A stretch of DNA of 48,006 nt from Clostridia bacterium (lineage in GTDB: Bacteria; Bacillota; Clostridia; Oscillospirales; Acutalibacteraceae): positions 1 to 48,006 of the forward strand of contig JAFXCH010000042.1 in NCBI GenBank assembly GCA_017516485.1, read 5' to 3'. Shown here in pieces: positions 25,557-35,742 of this stretch; position 1 is the stretch's first letter; each line of letters opens with the position of its first letter. The translations under genes and the position numbers were made by a program. A model generated the notes under the pieces. The model worked only from the letters and a program-made list of their open reading frames with translations, had not been told where the DNA came from and searched no databases.

Positions 25557-27197
25557 ATGGAAGAAGAAAAAGTATCAGTATCAAATTTTATTCACGATTT
25601 TATTGATGAAGACCTCGCCGCAGGTGTCAACACCAGAGTGCAGACCCGTTTCCCACCGGAACCTAACGGCTATCTTCATATAGGCCACGCAAAGGCTATA
25701 TGCATAGACTTCAGTACTGCTGAAAAATACGGCGGCGTATGTAACCTCCGTCTTGACGACACTAACCCTTCAAAGGAAGACGTCGAATACGTTGACGCTA
25801 TCAAAGAGGATATCGAATGGCTCGGCTTCAAGTGGAATGAGTGTCTTTATGCTTCAAGTTACTTTGATTTCATTTACGAGTGTGCAATAAAGCTCATCAA
25901 AGACGGTAAGGCTTACGTCTGTGACCTTAGTGCAGACGAAATCAGAGAATACCGCGGTACACTCACAGAGCCCGGTAAAAACAGCCCCTACCGTGACCGC
26001 TCAATCGAAGAAAACCTCGACCTTTTTGAGCGTATGACAAACGGCGAATTTGCAAACGGTGAGCGTGTGCTCAGAGCTAAAATTGATATGGCTTCACCCA
26101 ACATCAATATGCGTGACCCCGTTATCTACCGTATTGCTCATGTCAGCCACCACCAGACAGGTGATAAGTGGTGCGTATACCCGATGTACGACTTTGCACA
26201 TCCCCTCTCCGATGCAAAGGAAAAGGTAACATATTCTCTCTGCTCACTCGAGTTTGAGAATCACAGACCGCTCTACAACTGGTTCCTCGAGCAGATAGGT
26301 TTTGAAGAGCCGCCCAGACAGATTGAGTTTGCACGTCTTAACGTTAACTACTGCCAGACAAGTAAGCGTAAGTGCCTTGAGCTTGTTGAAAAAGGCATTG
26401 TAAGCGGCTGGGATGACCCGAGAATGGTAACTCTTTGCGGTATGCGCCGCAGAGGCTATCCTGCAGCAGCAGTGCGTGAATTCATCAACAGAGTCGGTGT
26501 TTCCAAGGCTTACAGCGTTGTTGACTACGGCCTGCTTGAGGCTTGCGTACGTGACAACCTCAACGCAAACGCACCCCGTGCAATGGCTGTACTTGACCCG
26601 CTCAAGGTTGTTATCGACAACTATCCCGAAGGCCAGACAGAGACAATCGAGGTCGAAGTCAACCCCGATAAGCCCGAGCTCGGCAAGCGTGAAGTTACAT
26701 TCTCACGCAACCTTTTTGTTGAGCGTGACGACTTTATGGTTGAGCCTGTCAAGAAGTATTTCCGTCTCTTCCCCGGCAACGAGGTAAGACTCAAGGGTGC
26801 ATACTTCGTAACCTGCACAGGCTATGAAGCAGACGACGACGGCAACGTAACCTGCCTGCACTGTACTTATGACCCTGCAAGCAAGGGCGGTAACTCACCC
26901 GACGGCCGTAAGGTTAAAGGTACACTCCACTGGGTAAGTGCAGACGACTGCATCGAAGCAGAAGTACGCCTTTACGACAGACTTTACAATGTCGAAACAC
27001 CCGAAAGTGATGCCGACCTCAATCCCGATTCGCTTAAAGTCCTCACAGGCTGCAAGATTGAAGGCGGTCTCAAAGGCCTCAAGGCAGGCGACACATTCCA
27101 GTTTATGCGTCAGGGCTACTACTGCGTAGATAAGGATTCCACCGAAGATAATATTATTTTCAACCGCACTGTTGCCCTCAACTCTTCATGGAAATAA
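25557..27197 (+). CDS. glnS: Glutamine--tRNA ligase
   Basis: 546 residues. It has '[19 protein letters not shown]' (HIGH motif), '[20 protein letters not shown]', the KMSKS-type loop read as '[11 protein letters not shown]', '[18 protein letters not shown]', and two C-terminal beta-barrels for anticodon recognition. Most Bacillota lack GlnRS and make Gln-tRNA by amidation through GatCAB; many gut Clostridia have GlnRS. Side-by-side gltX and glnS implies direct charging of tRNA-Gln here. Start ATG 25557 has GGAGGTAA upstream, 19 bases after gltX. Confidence 0.96.
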   Translation: MEEEKVSVSNFIHDFIDEDLAAGVNTRVQTRFPPEPNGYLHIGHAKAICIDFSTAEKYGGVCNLRLDDTNPSKEDVEYVDAIKEDIEWLGFKWNECLYASSYFDFIYECAIKLIKDGKAYVCDLSADEIREYRGTLTEPGKNSPYRDRSIEENLDLFERMTNGEFANGERVLRAKIDMASPNINMRDPVIYRIAHVSHHQTGDKWCVYPMYDFAHPLSDAKEKVTYSLCSLEFENHRPLYNWFLEQIGFEEPPRQIEFARLNVNYCQTSKRKCLELVEKGIVSGWDDPRMVTLCGMRRRGYPAAAVREFINRVGVSKAYSVVDYGLLEACVRDNLNANAPRAMAVLDPLKVVIDNYPEGQTETIEVEVNPDKPELGKREVTFSRNLFVERDDFMVEPVKKYFRLFPGNEVRLKGAYFVTCTGYEADDDGNVTCLHCTYDPASKGGNSPDGRKVKGTLHWVSADDCIEAEVRLYDRLYNVETPESDADLNPDSLKVLTGCKIEGGLKGLKAGDTFQFMRQGYYCVDKDSTEDNIIFNRTVALNSSWK

Positions 27198-27217
27198 CAG
27201 AAAGCAGGTACAGATAA

Positions 27218-27889
27218 ATGAAAATACTTTACAGAGTTATAGCTGCTCTTGCAGCACTTCTCATAGTCCCCGCTCTCTGGTTTCTCAAGATGATCAATTT
27301 TGCCATAGAAACACCTGTAGGCATAATAGCCGATGAATTCTCACTTAACGAAATTTACAAAATGATTCAGGATTTCGACTTTGGCAGCCGGGAATTTCAA
27401 ATGACAGAAAGACTCGCAGCTGTTCTTGCTCCGCTCAAAGCACCGGTTATTACAACCATTGTGTTTATAGTTCTAATGCTTCTTATGATGCTTGCTGTGT
27501 TAATCTGTTCTGTTTTCACAAACTCACGCAAGCTTAACCTTATTTTTTCCGTTTCCGGCATAGTTTCTACAATAGGCGTTATGATATCCTTCGGCAAAAC
27601 AACTTCGCTTATTACCGAAGGTCCCGTAGGACTTGATAAAATCATCAACGCTCTTGCTGCTGACTCGGAATCAACCATCATAAAGCTTATTACGCTTTTT
27701 ATCGGCGGCATCGGTGATGCAGTTAATTCAATATTGCGTCTTCTGACATTACAGCTTACCGACGGCACAGTGGCAACACTCTTCATTTTCATCTTCATTG
27801 CACTCTGGACTGCAGCTTTTATGCTGATTGATATGGACGAAAACAAGATGCCCAAACAGAAAAAGCAAACAAAAAAGAAACATAATTAA
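27218..27889 (+). CDS. Integral membrane protein of unknown function
   Basis: 223 residues with hydrophobic segments at about 5-25, 75-98, 105-125, 150-170 and 184-204, ending in a Lys-rich tail (KQKKQTKKKHN). I recognise no family. It lies between glnS (20 bases upstream) and lepA (12 bases downstream) on the same strand, so it is probably co-transcribed. The basic C-terminus is probably cytoplasmic. Confidence 0.7.
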   Translation: MKILYRVIAALAALLIVPALWFLKMINFAIETPVGIIADEFSLNEIYKMIQDFDFGSREFQMTERLAAVLAPLKAPVITTIVFIVLMLLMMLAVLICSVFTNSRKLNLIFSVSGIVSTIGVMISFGKTTSLITEGPVGLDKIINALAADSESTIIKLITLFIGGIGDAVNSILRLLTLQLTDGTVATLFIFIFIALWTAAFMLIDMDENKMPKQKKQTKKKHN

Positions 27890-27901
27890 GAGGTGAACTC
27901 T

Positions 27902-29716
27902 TTGTCAGTACCCAAGGAAAATATACGAAACTTTTCAATTATCGCGCATATTGACCACGGCAAGTCCACTCTTGCAGACAGATTGCTTGAGCTGACAGAC
28001 TCTGTTGCCAAGCGTGATATGACTGCACAGCTTCTTGACAATATGGATCTTGAACGTGAACGCGGAATTACTATCAAAGCTCATGCCGTAAAGCTCAATT
28101 ATACAGCCAAGGACGGTCAGGAGTACGAGCTCAACCTTATTGACACACCCGGTCATGTTGACTTCAACTACGAGGTTTCACGCTCACTTGCAGCGTGTGA
28201 CGGTGCGGTGCTTATTGTTGACGCATCGCAGGGCATTGAGGCACAGACACTTGCCAACACATACCTTGCACTTGACCACAACCTTGAGCTTGTACCTGTA
28301 ATAAATAAAATCGACCTGCCTGCCGCAGACCCCGAAAGAGTTGCGGCAGAGGTTGAAGATATAATCGGTCTCGACTGCTCCAACGCACCGCGTGTTTCCG
28401 CAAAGACAGGTGAAAACGTTGAGCAGGTGCTTGAGCGTATTGTGCAGGATGTTCCTGCACCTACAGCAGATGAAAATCTGCCGCTTCGTGCACTTATCTT
28501 CGACTCTATCTACGACAGCTACCGCGGCGTTATTGTCTATGTACGTGTAATGGACGGTAAAATCAAAGCAGGCGACACAATGCGTATGATGGCAACGGGT
28601 GCACAGTTTACCGTTGTTGAGGTCGGCTATATGCGTGCAACCTCGCTTGAGCCTACAGATGTGCTTACCGCAGGCGAAGTAGGTTACATCACCGCTTCTA
28701 TCAAAACAGTCAGCGACGCACGTGTCGGTGATACTGTTACAACAGCAGAAAATCCTGCTGCCGAGCCTCTGCCCGGTTACCGAAAGGTCAACCCGATGGT
28801 TTTCTGCGGTATTTATCCTGCAGACGGTGCGGATTACGAGTCACTGCGTGACGCACTGCAGAAGTTACAGCTCAACGATGCCGCCCTCTCTTATGAGCCC
28901 GAAACCTCGGGTGCTCTCGGATTCGGCTTCCGTTGCGGCTTCCTCGGTCTGCTCCACCTTGAGATTATTCAAGAGCGACTTGAGCGTGAGTACAACCTCG
29001 ACCTTGTAACAACAGTACCGAGTGTTATTTATAAAATTCACACATCCGACGGTTCAATCCTTGAGATTGATAACCCGACGAATTATCCCGACCCTGCAAT
29101 CATTACAGATTGTGAAGAGCCGATGACAAACGCACATATCTATGCACCAAACGACTACGTCGGTGCAATTATGGAGCTTTGTCAGGACAGACGCGGCACT
29201 TTCAAGGATATGACTTACATTTCAAGTGACCGTGTTGATATCCACTACGAGCTTCCGCTCAACGAAATTATCTACGATTTCTTTGACACGCTCAAATCCC
29301 GTACAAGAGGTTACGCATCGTTTGACTATGAGCTGGCACAGTATCAGCCCTCAAAGCTCGTTAAGCTCGATGTACTTCTCAACGGTGATGTAATTGATGC
29401 ACTTTCATTTATTATCCACTCAGACAAGGCTTACGGCAGAGCAAGAAAGATTGCCGAAAAGCTCAAGGATAACATTCCGCGTCAGATGTTTGAAATACCG
29501 ATTCAGATTGCAATCGGCGGTAAGGTTATCGCACGTGAAACCGTAAAAGCAATGAGAAAAGACGTTCTTGCCAAGTGTTACGGCGGCGATATCACACGAA
29601 AGAAAAAGCTGCTTGAAAAGCAGAAGGAAGGTAAAAAGCGTATGCGCCAGTTCGGTACGGTTGAAGTGCCGCAGGAGGCGTTTATGGCTGTACTCAAGCT
29701 CGATGATGACAACTGA
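27902..29716 (+). CDS. lepA: Elongation factor 4 (LepA), TTG start
   Basis: 604-residue translational GTPase that acts on the ribosome, promoting back-translocation or initiation complex maturation. The G1 motif '[16 protein letters not shown]', '[13 protein letters not shown]' (switch I), '[18 protein letters not shown]' and 'VINKIDLP' are intact, and the C-terminal '[20 protein letters not shown]' is LepA-specific. The start is TTG 27902: AGAGGTG lies the right distance upstream, whereas the in-frame GTG at 27893 is part of that ribosome binding site. hemW overlaps its 3' end, the classical Bacillota lepA-hemW pair. Confidence 0.96.
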   Translation: MSVPKENIRNFSIIAHIDHGKSTLADRLLELTDSVAKRDMTAQLLDNMDLERERGITIKAHAVKLNYTAKDGQEYELNLIDTPGHVDFNYEVSRSLAACDGAVLIVDASQGIEAQTLANTYLALDHNLELVPVINKIDLPAADPERVAAEVEDIIGLDCSNAPRVSAKTGENVEQVLERIVQDVPAPTADENLPLRALIFDSIYDSYRGVIVYVRVMDGKIKAGDTMRMMATGAQFTVVEVGYMRATSLEPTDVLTAGEVGYITASIKTVSDARVGDTVTTAENPAAEPLPGYRKVNPMVFCGIYPADGADYESLRDALQKLQLNDAALSYEPETSGALGFGFRCGFLGLLHLEIIQERLEREYNLDLVTTVPSVIYKIHTSDGSILEIDNPTNYPDPAIITDCEEPMTNAHIYAPNDYVGAIMELCQDRRGTFKDMTYISSDRVDIHYELPLNEIIYDFFDTLKSRTRGYASFDYELAQYQPSKLVKLDVLLNGDVIDALSFIIHSDKAYGRARKIAEKLKDNIPRQMFEIPIQIAIGGKVIARETVKAMRKDVLAKCYGGDITRKKKLLEKQKEGKKRMRQFGTVEVPQEAFMAVLKLDDDN

Positions 29717-30815
29717 GTTACCGGGTCTGTATATCCATGTGCCCTTCTGTTCGTCCAAGTGCCCTTACTGCGATTTTTATTCGCTTGTCGCATCTGATGA
29801 GCTGAAAGACAGATATACCGACGCCTTAATTAAAAACATTATATTATATAATAATCAGGTGGGCGGTGCTTTTTCGACCGTATATTTCGGCGGAGGCACC
29901 CCCTCTTTACTCGGCAGTGAAAGGCTTTCAAGCATCCTGAACAATGTCAGTCGCACACCGGATTGTGAAGTAACGGTTGAGTGTAACCCGTCGGATTTAT
30001 GCAAAAACTGGAGCTTCAAAGATATGGAAGCACTTGTAAAGGCAGGTGCAAACCGTATCTCAATGGGTATGCAGTCTGCAGTTGACGAAGAACGGAAAGC
30101 ACTCGGCAGGCAGGCTGACCGTGAACAGGTAAAGCGTGCCGTAGAGCTTGTTAAATCGGCAGGTATCGACAATTTTTCACTTGACCTTATGCTCGGAATA
30201 CCGCATCAGACTATTGACAGCATAAAGGAAAGTATTGAGTTTTGCGCTGAAAACGGTGCGAAACACGTCAGCAGCTACCTGCTTAAAATCGAGCAAGGCA
30301 CACCGTTTGAAAAAGTCGAAAAGTTGCTCAATCTTCCGGATGAAGATGAATGCTGCGATATGTATTTAGCCGCTTGCAAGTGCCTTGAAGAACACGGATA
30401 CAAGCAGTATGAGATATCAAACTTTGCTGTGCCCAGCTATGAAAGCCGTCACAATCTCATTTACTGGGATTGTCGCGAATACCTCGGCCTCGGCGCTTCG
30501 GCACACTCGTTTATCGGCGGTAAACGCTTTTATTTTGAGCGTGATATCAACAAATTCATCGAAGAAGCTCAACCGATTCAGGATGGCGAAGGCGGCAGCT
30601 TTGAGGAGTACGTAATGCTCCGTTTAAGGCTTAACGAAGGTCTGCAAAGCGACCAAGTGCGTGCCCGTTTCGGATTTGATATTCCGCCCGAAATGCTTGA
30701 AAGAGCAAGAAAATTTGAGAAAAACGGTATGGCAAAGGTAACCGAAACCTCTATAAGCCTTACCACCGAAGGCTTCCTTGTATCCAACGCAATAATTGCA
30801 AATTTGCTAAACTAA
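29703..30815 (+). CDS. hemW: Radical SAM heme chaperone HemW
   Basis: 370 residues. The radical-SAM cluster motif is C16-x3-C20-x2-C23 ('[15 protein letters not shown]'); '[10 protein letters not shown]' and '[12 protein letters not shown]' follow. The first cysteine block and overall length match HemW (formerly HemN-like) rather than true coproporphyrinogen dehydrogenase. HemW inserts heme into respiratory enzymes. Tandem ATGs at 29703 and 29706 lie inside the end of lepA, giving a 14-base overlap; no strong ribosome binding site is visible, so translation is probably coupled to lepA. Confidence 0.92.
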   Translation: MMTTELPGLYIHVPFCSSKCPYCDFYSLVASDELKDRYTDALIKNIILYNNQVGGAFSTVYFGGGTPSLLGSERLSSILNNVSRTPDCEVTVECNPSDLCKNWSFKDMEALVKAGANRISMGMQSAVDEERKALGRQADREQVKRAVELVKSAGIDNFSLDLMLGIPHQTIDSIKESIEFCAENGAKHVSSYLLKIEQGTPFEKVEKLLNLPDEDECCDMYLAACKCLEEHGYKQYEISNFAVPSYESRHNLIYWDCREYLGLGASAHSFIGGKRFYFERDINKFIEEAQPIQDGEGGSFEEYVMLRLRLNEGLQSDQVRARFGFDIPPEMLERARKFEKNGMAKVTETSISLTTEGFLVSNAIIANLLN

Positions 30816-30843
30816 AAAAGCACTCCGTATGGAGTGCTTTTTT
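30814..30843. terminator. Intrinsic terminator after hemW
   Basis: AAAAAAGCACTCC-GTAT-GGAGTGCTTTTTT forms a perfect stem with flanking A and T runs, and so can act in either direction. Confidence 0.92.
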
Positions 30844-30877
30844 ATTCGGAACAACGTAATAATCTCAATTTCCATAT

Positions 30878-30935
30878 AAAAAACAAAACTGCGTTAAGCG
30901 TACCGTTAAGTACACTTACGCAGTTGTTTTTATTG
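30878..30935 (-). terminator. Terminator of the YdbC-like gene
   Basis: AACTGCG...CGCAGTT with an adjoining TAAG/CTTA pair forms a stem. On the minus strand it is followed by TTTTGTTTTTT. It lies just downstream of the minus-strand gene ending at 30951. Confidence 0.75.
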
Positions 30936-30950
30936 TATTATGCCAAAAAC

Positions 30951-31172
30951 TTATTCGTAACGCTGTGCGAGAATCTTGAGGATTTCCTTAGCCTCTTCCT
31001 CTGTGAGAGTAACGCCCTTGCCCATCTTCTCGTGCTCGGGTGCCCACTCGCGGATGTCGAGCTTAGGCTCTGTGTTGTTCCAGCTGATGAGGTTGAGCTC
31101 CTTTGTCCAGCCCTTTGCTGTTTCGGAAAGGACACCAAGTGTTTCTACGATGTTGTAAGTAAATTCAGGCAT
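30951..31172 (-). CDS. YdbC-like PC4-family single-stranded-DNA-binding protein
   Basis: 73 residues. The conserved stretch 'KGWTKELNLISWNNTEPK' followed by 'DIREWAPEHEKMGKGVTLT' is typical of the YdbC family, small homodimeric relatives of the eukaryotic coactivator PC4 that bind single-stranded nucleic acid. Its role in bacteria is not settled. ATG 31172 has AAGGAGCG upstream, and it has its own promoter and terminator. Confidence 0.88.
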   Translation of the reverse strand: MPEFTYNIVETLGVLSETAKGWTKELNLISWNNTEPKLDIREWAPEHEKMGKGVTLTEEEAKEILKILAQRYE

Positions 31173-31224
31173 TGTTTTCGCTCCTTATGTATATTTTTAA
31201 GGGAAACCTATAAAAGTTAATTTT

Positions 31225-31252
31225 ATTATAATATAAAACAAATAAATATCAA
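31225..31252 (-). promoter_or_regulatory. Promoter of the YdbC-like gene
   Basis: On the minus strand, TTGATA (31252-31247), 16 bases, then TATAAT (31230-31225), about 50 bases before the ATG. Confidence 0.7.
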
Positions 31253-31362
31253 GATTATAATTAAAAATTAATAAATATTTTACAATTTAAAGGGAATATT
31301 TAAGGTAATATCCGTCATTATGCAGATTATATATCAAAGCCAATAAATTTATTGCAAACCGC

Positions 31363-31448
31363 TTGCAATTTGGCAACAAAAAGGATAATATAATAATGAT
31401 AAAATATCATTAAAATGGGTGAGAATTTGTATACTTTTTGAAAAGTAT
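31363..31448 (+). promoter_or_regulatory. Candidate promoter and palindromes upstream of oadA
   Basis: TTGCAA (31363-31368), 17 bases, then TAATAT (31386-31391) is the best promoter match. Just downstream is the palindrome AATGATAAAATATCATT (31395-31411), and a second palindrome with 8-bp arms, ATACTTTT/AAAAGTAT (31431-31448), lies before the ribosome binding site. Operators or an RNA hairpin are possible. The remainder of the roughly 300-base spacer is AT-rich with no gene visible. Confidence 0.5.
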
Positions 31449-31473
31449 GGTTTTGCACCCTGAAAGGAAAGTT

Positions 31474-32868
31474 ATGGCACAGATGAAAACTGTTCAGTTC
31501 ACCGAAACCGTACTCCGTGATGCCAACCAGTCACTCATCGCTACGAGAATGCCTATCTCCGATTTCAAGGAGATTCTCAGCGAGCTTGACAAGGCAGGCT
31601 ACTACTCACTTGAATGCTGGGGCGGCGCAACATTTGACTCATGCTTGCGTTACCTTAATGAAGACCCGTGGGAGAGACTGCGTACAATCAAGGCAGCTTG
31701 TCCCAACACAAAGCTCCAGATGCTTCTCAGAGGTCAGAATCTGCTTGGTTACAAGCATTATCCCGACGATGTAGTACGCAAGTTTGTTGCAAAGAGTGTT
31801 GAAAACGGTATTGACATCATTCGTATTTTCGACGCACTCAACGACCTTCGCAACGTTAAAGTTGCTGTTGACCAGACTCTTAAGAGCGGTGCTATCGCAT
31901 CAGGCACAATCTGTTACACAACAAGCCCCATCCACAGCATTGAAAACTATGTCAAGGTTGCAGAGGGCTTTGAGAAAATGGGCGTACAGACAATCTGTAT
32001 CAAGGATATGGCAGGTATCCTCGCTCCGCAGGAAGCTTACGACCTTGTAAAGGCTATCAAAGAGTCTGTAAAGCTTCCCGTAGTTGTCCACACACACTCA
32101 ACAACAGGCCTCGGTATGATTACACTTCAGAAGGCTGTTGAGGCAGGTGCAGACGTTATCGACACAGCTATTTCAAGCCTTTCCGGCGGTACATCACAGC
32201 CCCCGACGGAAACTCTTGCATACGCACTCAAAAACCAGGGCTACAATGTTGAACTTGATTCAAAGGTTCTTTCAAAAATCAACTCTTACTTCAAGCCCCT
32301 TCGTGCAAAATATCTCGAAAGCGGCGTGCTCAACCCCGTTGTTATGGCAACAGAGACCGACGCTCTCGATTACCAGATTCCCGGCGGTATGCTTTCCAAC
32401 CTTGTTGCACAGCTCACCGCACAGAACAAGCTCGACAAGCTTGACGAAGTGCTTGCTGAAACACCCAGAGTCCGTGAGGATCTCGGATATCCGCCCCTCG
32501 TTACTCCCATGAGTCAGATGGTCGGTGTTCAGGCTACATTCAATGTACTTCTCGGTGAGAGATACAAGAACATTTCCAAAGAAGTCAAGGCCTATATCAA
32601 GGGCGAATACGGTCAGGCTCCCGGCAAGGTAAGCGAAGACCTTCAGAAACTTGTCCTTGGCGACGAAAAGCCCTTTACAGGCAGATTTGCCGATACTCTT
32701 GAGCCCGGTTTTGAGGCTGCAAAAGAAGAAATCGGCGACCTTGCTCACAGCGAAGAAGATGTACTTTCCTATATCGCATTCCCGCAGCAGGCAAAGGCAT
32801 TCTTTGAAGAAAGAGCTGAAAGAGAAAAGCGCACATTCAAATATACAATACAGGAAATCAAGGAGTGA
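31474..32868 (+). CDS. oadA: Na+-pumping oxaloacetate decarboxylase alpha subunit (carboxyltransferase)
   Basis: 464 residues from ATG 31474 with GAAAGGAAAG upstream; a longer frame from 31438 includes the leader palindrome. The TIM-barrel carboxyltransferase domain has 'TETVLRDANQSLIATRM' (metal Asp16), 'IRIFDALNDLRNV', 'CIKDMAGIL' and metal histidines in 'VVHTHSTTGLG'. It moves the carboxyl group of oxaloacetate to biotin. The C-terminal biotinyl domain present in fused OadA proteins is missing; a separate carrier protein is encoded two genes on. Pyruvate carboxylase subunit B is the main alternative, but the following OadG and OadB favour the Na+ pump. Confidence 0.93.
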   Translation: MAQMKTVQFTETVLRDANQSLIATRMPISDFKEILSELDKAGYYSLECWGGATFDSCLRYLNEDPWERLRTIKAACPNTKLQMLLRGQNLLGYKHYPDDVVRKFVAKSVENGIDIIRIFDALNDLRNVKVAVDQTLKSGAIASGTICYTTSPIHSIENYVKVAEGFEKMGVQTICIKDMAGILAPQEAYDLVKAIKESVKLPVVVHTHSTTGLGMITLQKAVEAGADVIDTAISSLSGGTSQPPTETLAYALKNQGYNVELDSKVLSKINSYFKPLRAKYLESGVLNPVVMATETDALDYQIPGGMLSNLVAQLTAQNKLDKLDEVLAETPRVREDLGYPPLVTPMSQMVGVQATFNVLLGERYKNISKEVKAYIKGEYGQAPGKVSEDLQKLVLGDEKPFTGRFADTLEPGFEAAKEEIGDLAHSEEDVLSYIAFPQQAKAFFEERAEREKRTFKYTIQEIKE

Positions 32869-32875
32869 TTAATCA

Positions 32876-33454
32876 ATGTTAGCAGGAAAAGCACTCGGCT
32901 TGACTGACGCTCTCATGGTTTCCGGTGTCGGTATAGTCGTTGTTATGGCAGAGCTTGCTCTTCTGGCTGTGTTGGTCTTTTTGCTCTCCCGTCTTGTAAG
33001 TGCATTGGTCAACAAAAAATCGACAGAAGAAATTACGGACACAGCATCCGAATCCTCTGCCGCTGTTACGGTTACCTCTGCAGGCTCAGGCTCACAGACA
33101 AGCCATGTTGAGCTTTACGGAGTTGATGAGCAGACAGCCGCCACAATAATGGCAACAGTCAGCCACCAGACAGGTGTTGCGCTCGGGCATCTCGATTTCA
33201 AGTCAATCAAACTGCTCGATACTCCGCTTGAACTGATAGGTGTTGATGAACCCACAGCCGCAATGGTTATGGCAGTAGTAAGCCACCAGACAGGAATTCC
33301 GCTCGAAAAGCTCGATTTCAGACGTATTAAGTCTCTTGAGTGGAACGGAATTGACGAGCCCACAGCCGCAATCATTATGGCGTTGGTAAGCCACCAGACA
33401 GGTATACCGCTTGAGCGTCTCGACTTTAAATCAATCAAACTTATTGAGGAATAA
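32876..33454 (+). CDS. oadG: Oxaloacetate decarboxylase gamma-like subunit with three C-terminal repeats
   Basis: 192 residues, longer than ordinary OadG (about 80-120). One N-terminal TM helix (about 15-45) is followed by a Ser/Thr-rich linker (47-75), the usual OadG layout. After that, three copies of a 36-40-residue unit follow (79-114, 119-154, 155-190) with the core 'DEPTAAxxMAxVSHQTGIPL' and 'LDFKSIKL'. The C-terminal Ala-rich helix of OadG-type subunits appears triplicated here. OadG holds the complex together and helps assembly. It starts seven bases after oadA. Confidence 0.8.
   Translation: MLAGKALGLTDALMVSGVGIVVVMAELALLAVLVFLLSRLVSALVNKKSTEEITDTASESSAAVTVTSAGSGSQTSHVELYGVDEQTAATIMATVSHQTGVALGHLDFKSIKLLDTPLELIGVDEPTAAMVMAVVSHQTGIPLEKLDFRRIKSLEWNGIDEPTAAIIMALVSHQTGIPLERLDFKSIKLIEE
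33110..33451 (+). repeat. Three in-frame repeats in oadG
   Basis: Three tandem coding copies of about 108-120 bp encode the repeated SHQTG-containing unit. Copies 2 and 3 are the most alike. Confidence 0.85.
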
Positions 33455-33476
33455 AAGAAAGGTTAGGTAAAAAACA

Positions 33477-33905
33477 ATGAAATATATCGTAACACTTAAC
33501 GGCAAAAGCTATGAAGTAGAGGTCAACGAGACCGATGCAGTTATCACAAACGTTTCAACAGCTGCAGGTGCAGCTCCCGCTCCTGTTGCAGCACCCGTAG
33601 CAGCTCCCGCTCCTGTTGCAACTCCTGCTCCCGCAGCAGCACCCGCAAAGGAAGAAGCTCCCGCACCCGCTCCCGTAGCTGCTCCTTCAGCTGAAGGCAA
33701 GAACGTTGTAGCTCCCATGCCCGGCACAGTTCTCAAGGTTCTCTGCAGTGTAGGTCAGGCTGTCAAGGCAGGCGACACACTCTTCATCCTCGAGGCTATG
33801 AAGATGGAGAACGAAATCACAGCAGAATGTGACGGCGTTGTCAAGCAGATTCTTGTCGGCAGCAGCACAGTTGTCAACACAGACGACGTTCTCGCAGTTA
33901 TCTGA
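33477..33905 (+). CDS. Biotin carboxyl carrier protein of the decarboxylase
   Basis: 142 residues: a short N-terminal beta segment ('[18 protein letters not shown]'), a long Ala/Pro linker (about 29-72) and a biotinyl domain with the biotinylation signature '[10 protein letters not shown]' (K109). It carries CO2 as carboxybiotin from the alpha subunit to the membrane beta subunit. In fused systems this domain is the end of OadA; here it is separate. It lies between oadG and oadB with GAAAGGTTAGG upstream. Confidence 0.95.
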   Translation: MKYIVTLNGKSYEVEVNETDAVITNVSTAAGAAPAPVAAPVAAPAPVATPAPAAAPAKEEAPAPAPVAAPSAEGKNVVAPMPGTVLKVLCSVGQAVKAGDTLFILEAMKMENEITAECDGVVKQILVGSSTVVNTDDVLAVI

Positions 33906-33927
33906 GTAAAGTGAGGCATTTCTCAAT

Positions 33928-35100
33928 ATGACATTTTTAGGTGTTCTTGAAGGCCTCTGGTCAAGCTCAGGCTTTGCTTCCCTCGGTTGGCAACAGGGCG
34001 TTATGCTTATTGTTTCCTTCGGCCTTCTTTATCTGGCAATAGTCAAAAAATTTGAGCCTATGCTCCTTCTTCCCATCGCATTCGGTATGATGCTTGCAAA
34101 CCTGCCCGAAACAGGCCTTATGGCTGACCCTGCAGGTCTTATGAGCGGCGTAAAAGAACCGGGGGCTCATTGGTATGATGACGGCGTATTGCGACTTATT
34201 TATGCAGGTGTAAAGAGCAGTATTTTCCCATGCCTTATCTTTATGGGTGTCGGTGCTATGACCGATTTCGGTCCCCTGCTCGCAAACCCATCCAGCCTTC
34301 TTCTCGGCGCAGCAGCACAGCTCGGTATTTATGTGGCATTCATCATAGCAATACTTTTCAAATTCACACCCGAAGAAGCTGCATCAATTGCAATCATCGG
34401 CGGTGCTGACGGTCCTACAGCCATCTTTACAGCTTCAAAGCTGGCATCTCACCTTCTCGCACCTATTTCGGTTGCAGCTTACTCCTATATGGCACTTATT
34501 CCGCTTATTCAGCCGCCCATTATGCGTGCTCTCACAACAAAAAAAGAGCGTGAAGTAAAAATGGGTCAGCTTCGTAAAGTAAGTAAAACCGAAAAGATTG
34601 TTTTCCCGATTATCGTTACAGTACTCTGTGCACTTCTTATCCCCTCAACAGCTCCCCTTATCGGTATGCTGATGATTGGTAACCTCTTCCGTGAGAGCGG
34701 TGTAGTCGAAAGACTAAGCGACGTATCACAGAATGCACTTTGTAACATCATAACAATCCTGCTCGGTGTAACAGTCGGTGCAACCGCAAACGGACAGCAA
34801 TTCCTTCAGGTTAAGACACTCGGCATCATTGTTATAGGCCTTGTAGCTTTCTCTTGCTCAACAGCAGGCGGCGTACTGCTCGGCAAGCTGATGTACATCA
34901 TCACAAAAGGCAAGGTCAACCCCCTTATCGGTGCCGCAGGTGTATCTGCCGTACCTATGGCAGCACGTGTTGCACAGGTTGAGGGTAAAAAAGCTAACCC
35001 TTCAAACTTCCTTCTTATGCACGCTATGGGCCCCAACGTCGCAGGCGTTATCGGTTCTGCGGTTGCTGCAGGCTTTATGATGCTCCTTTTCCAGTCTTAA
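33928..35100 (+). CDS. oadB: Na+-transporting decarboxylase beta subunit
   Basis: 390 residues, about nine to eleven membrane segments, OadB/GcdB/MmdB family. It includes the conserved '[18 protein letters not shown]', containing the essential aspartate, and '[19 protein letters not shown]' at the end. It decarboxylates carboxybiotin and exports Na+, making a sodium-motive force. It completes the alpha-gamma-carrier-beta operon. Its last 26 bases overlap the end of mecA on the other strand. Confidence 0.95.
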   Translation: MTFLGVLEGLWSSSGFASLGWQQGVMLIVSFGLLYLAIVKKFEPMLLLPIAFGMMLANLPETGLMADPAGLMSGVKEPGAHWYDDGVLRLIYAGVKSSIFPCLIFMGVGAMTDFGPLLANPSSLLLGAAAQLGIYVAFIIAILFKFTPEEAASIAIIGGADGPTAIFTASKLASHLLAPISVAAYSYMALIPLIQPPIMRALTTKKEREVKMGQLRKVSKTEKIVFPIIVTVLCALLIPSTAPLIGMLMIGNLFRESGVVERLSDVSQNALCNIITILLGVTVGATANGQQFLQVKTLGIIVIGLVAFSCSTAGGVLLGKLMYIITKGKVNPLIGAAGVSAVPMAARVAQVEGKKANPSNFLLMHAMGPNVAGVIGSAVAAGFMMLLFQS

Positions 35101-35662
35101 AGCTCAGTTTTTCCACAGCTTTTTTATCGGTGATGCACTGCCAATGCTCCGCTGTGTGAGCATAGAGCAGTGCCCCTTCACCGCTTACATTACCAAACTC
35201 GGAAAGGCATGGTTTGATTAACCCTGCTCCCGCTGTTTGTGTACGCACAAACAAACGGTACTTATTTTCATTTTTATAAAGTCGGCTTTCAACCGTAAAG
35301 CCCGAAAATCTTATCCGCTCGGCACAGTTAATAAGTTCAGTTACATTATCAAAATCGCAGGCTATGTAGTCTGATTTTTTAACAAGATATCTTTTTGTTT
35401 TTGTTGTGACCTTTTCCTGTTCAACAGAAAAGAAGAGCACACATCCGCCCGATTCGCGGCGCATCGCTTCAACAAGCAGTCTGCCCGAGGTGTTTATTTC
35501 ACGCCCGAGAGTTCTGCCTGCACGGGAGAGTATAGTCCATATCACTCTCTTCGTTTCAATTTTCGAATAATCCATCTCCTCATAGGTGATGTTTAGTTTT
35601 TTCATATCATCTGCCGACAGCTCCACTATAATCGCATCGTCGGCAAGAAGTTCAATCTTCAT
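35075..35662 (-). CDS. mecA: MecA-like adaptor protein
   Basis: 195 residues. The N-terminal domain '[21 protein letters not shown]' and '[15 protein letters not shown]' match the MecA substrate-binding half; the C-terminal half with '[29 protein letters not shown]' matches the ClpC-binding half. MecA delivers substrates to ClpCP and controls competence and sporulation regulators in Bacilli. ATG 35662 has AGGGGGAG upstream. It is convergent with oadB, sharing 26 bases, and divergent from the Rnf-like operon. Confidence 0.88.
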   Translation of the reverse strand: MKIELLADDAIIVELSADDMKKLNITYEEMDYSKIETKRVIWTILSRAGRTLGREINTSGRLLVEAMRRESGGCVLFFSVEQEKVTTKTKRYLVKKSDYIACDFDNVTELINCAERIRFSGFTVESRLYKNENKYRLFVRTQTAGAGLIKPCLSEFGNVSGEGALLYAHTAEHWQCITDKKAVEKLSFKTGKGAS

Positions 35663-35742
35663 AACGCACTCCCCCTTGTCTATATCGTATGCTTTACCGC
35701 ACTATGAAATCAACGCATAAATAATGGAAAGGAGAAAAGAAA

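Noticed and set aside
31173-31362. Possible riboswitch upstream of oadA
   Set aside because: The region is AT-rich with no recognisable aptamer pairing beyond two short palindromes.
33509-33736. 75-residue Gly/Ala-rich minus-strand frame
   Set aside because: Antisense of the Ala/Pro linker of the biotin carrier protein.
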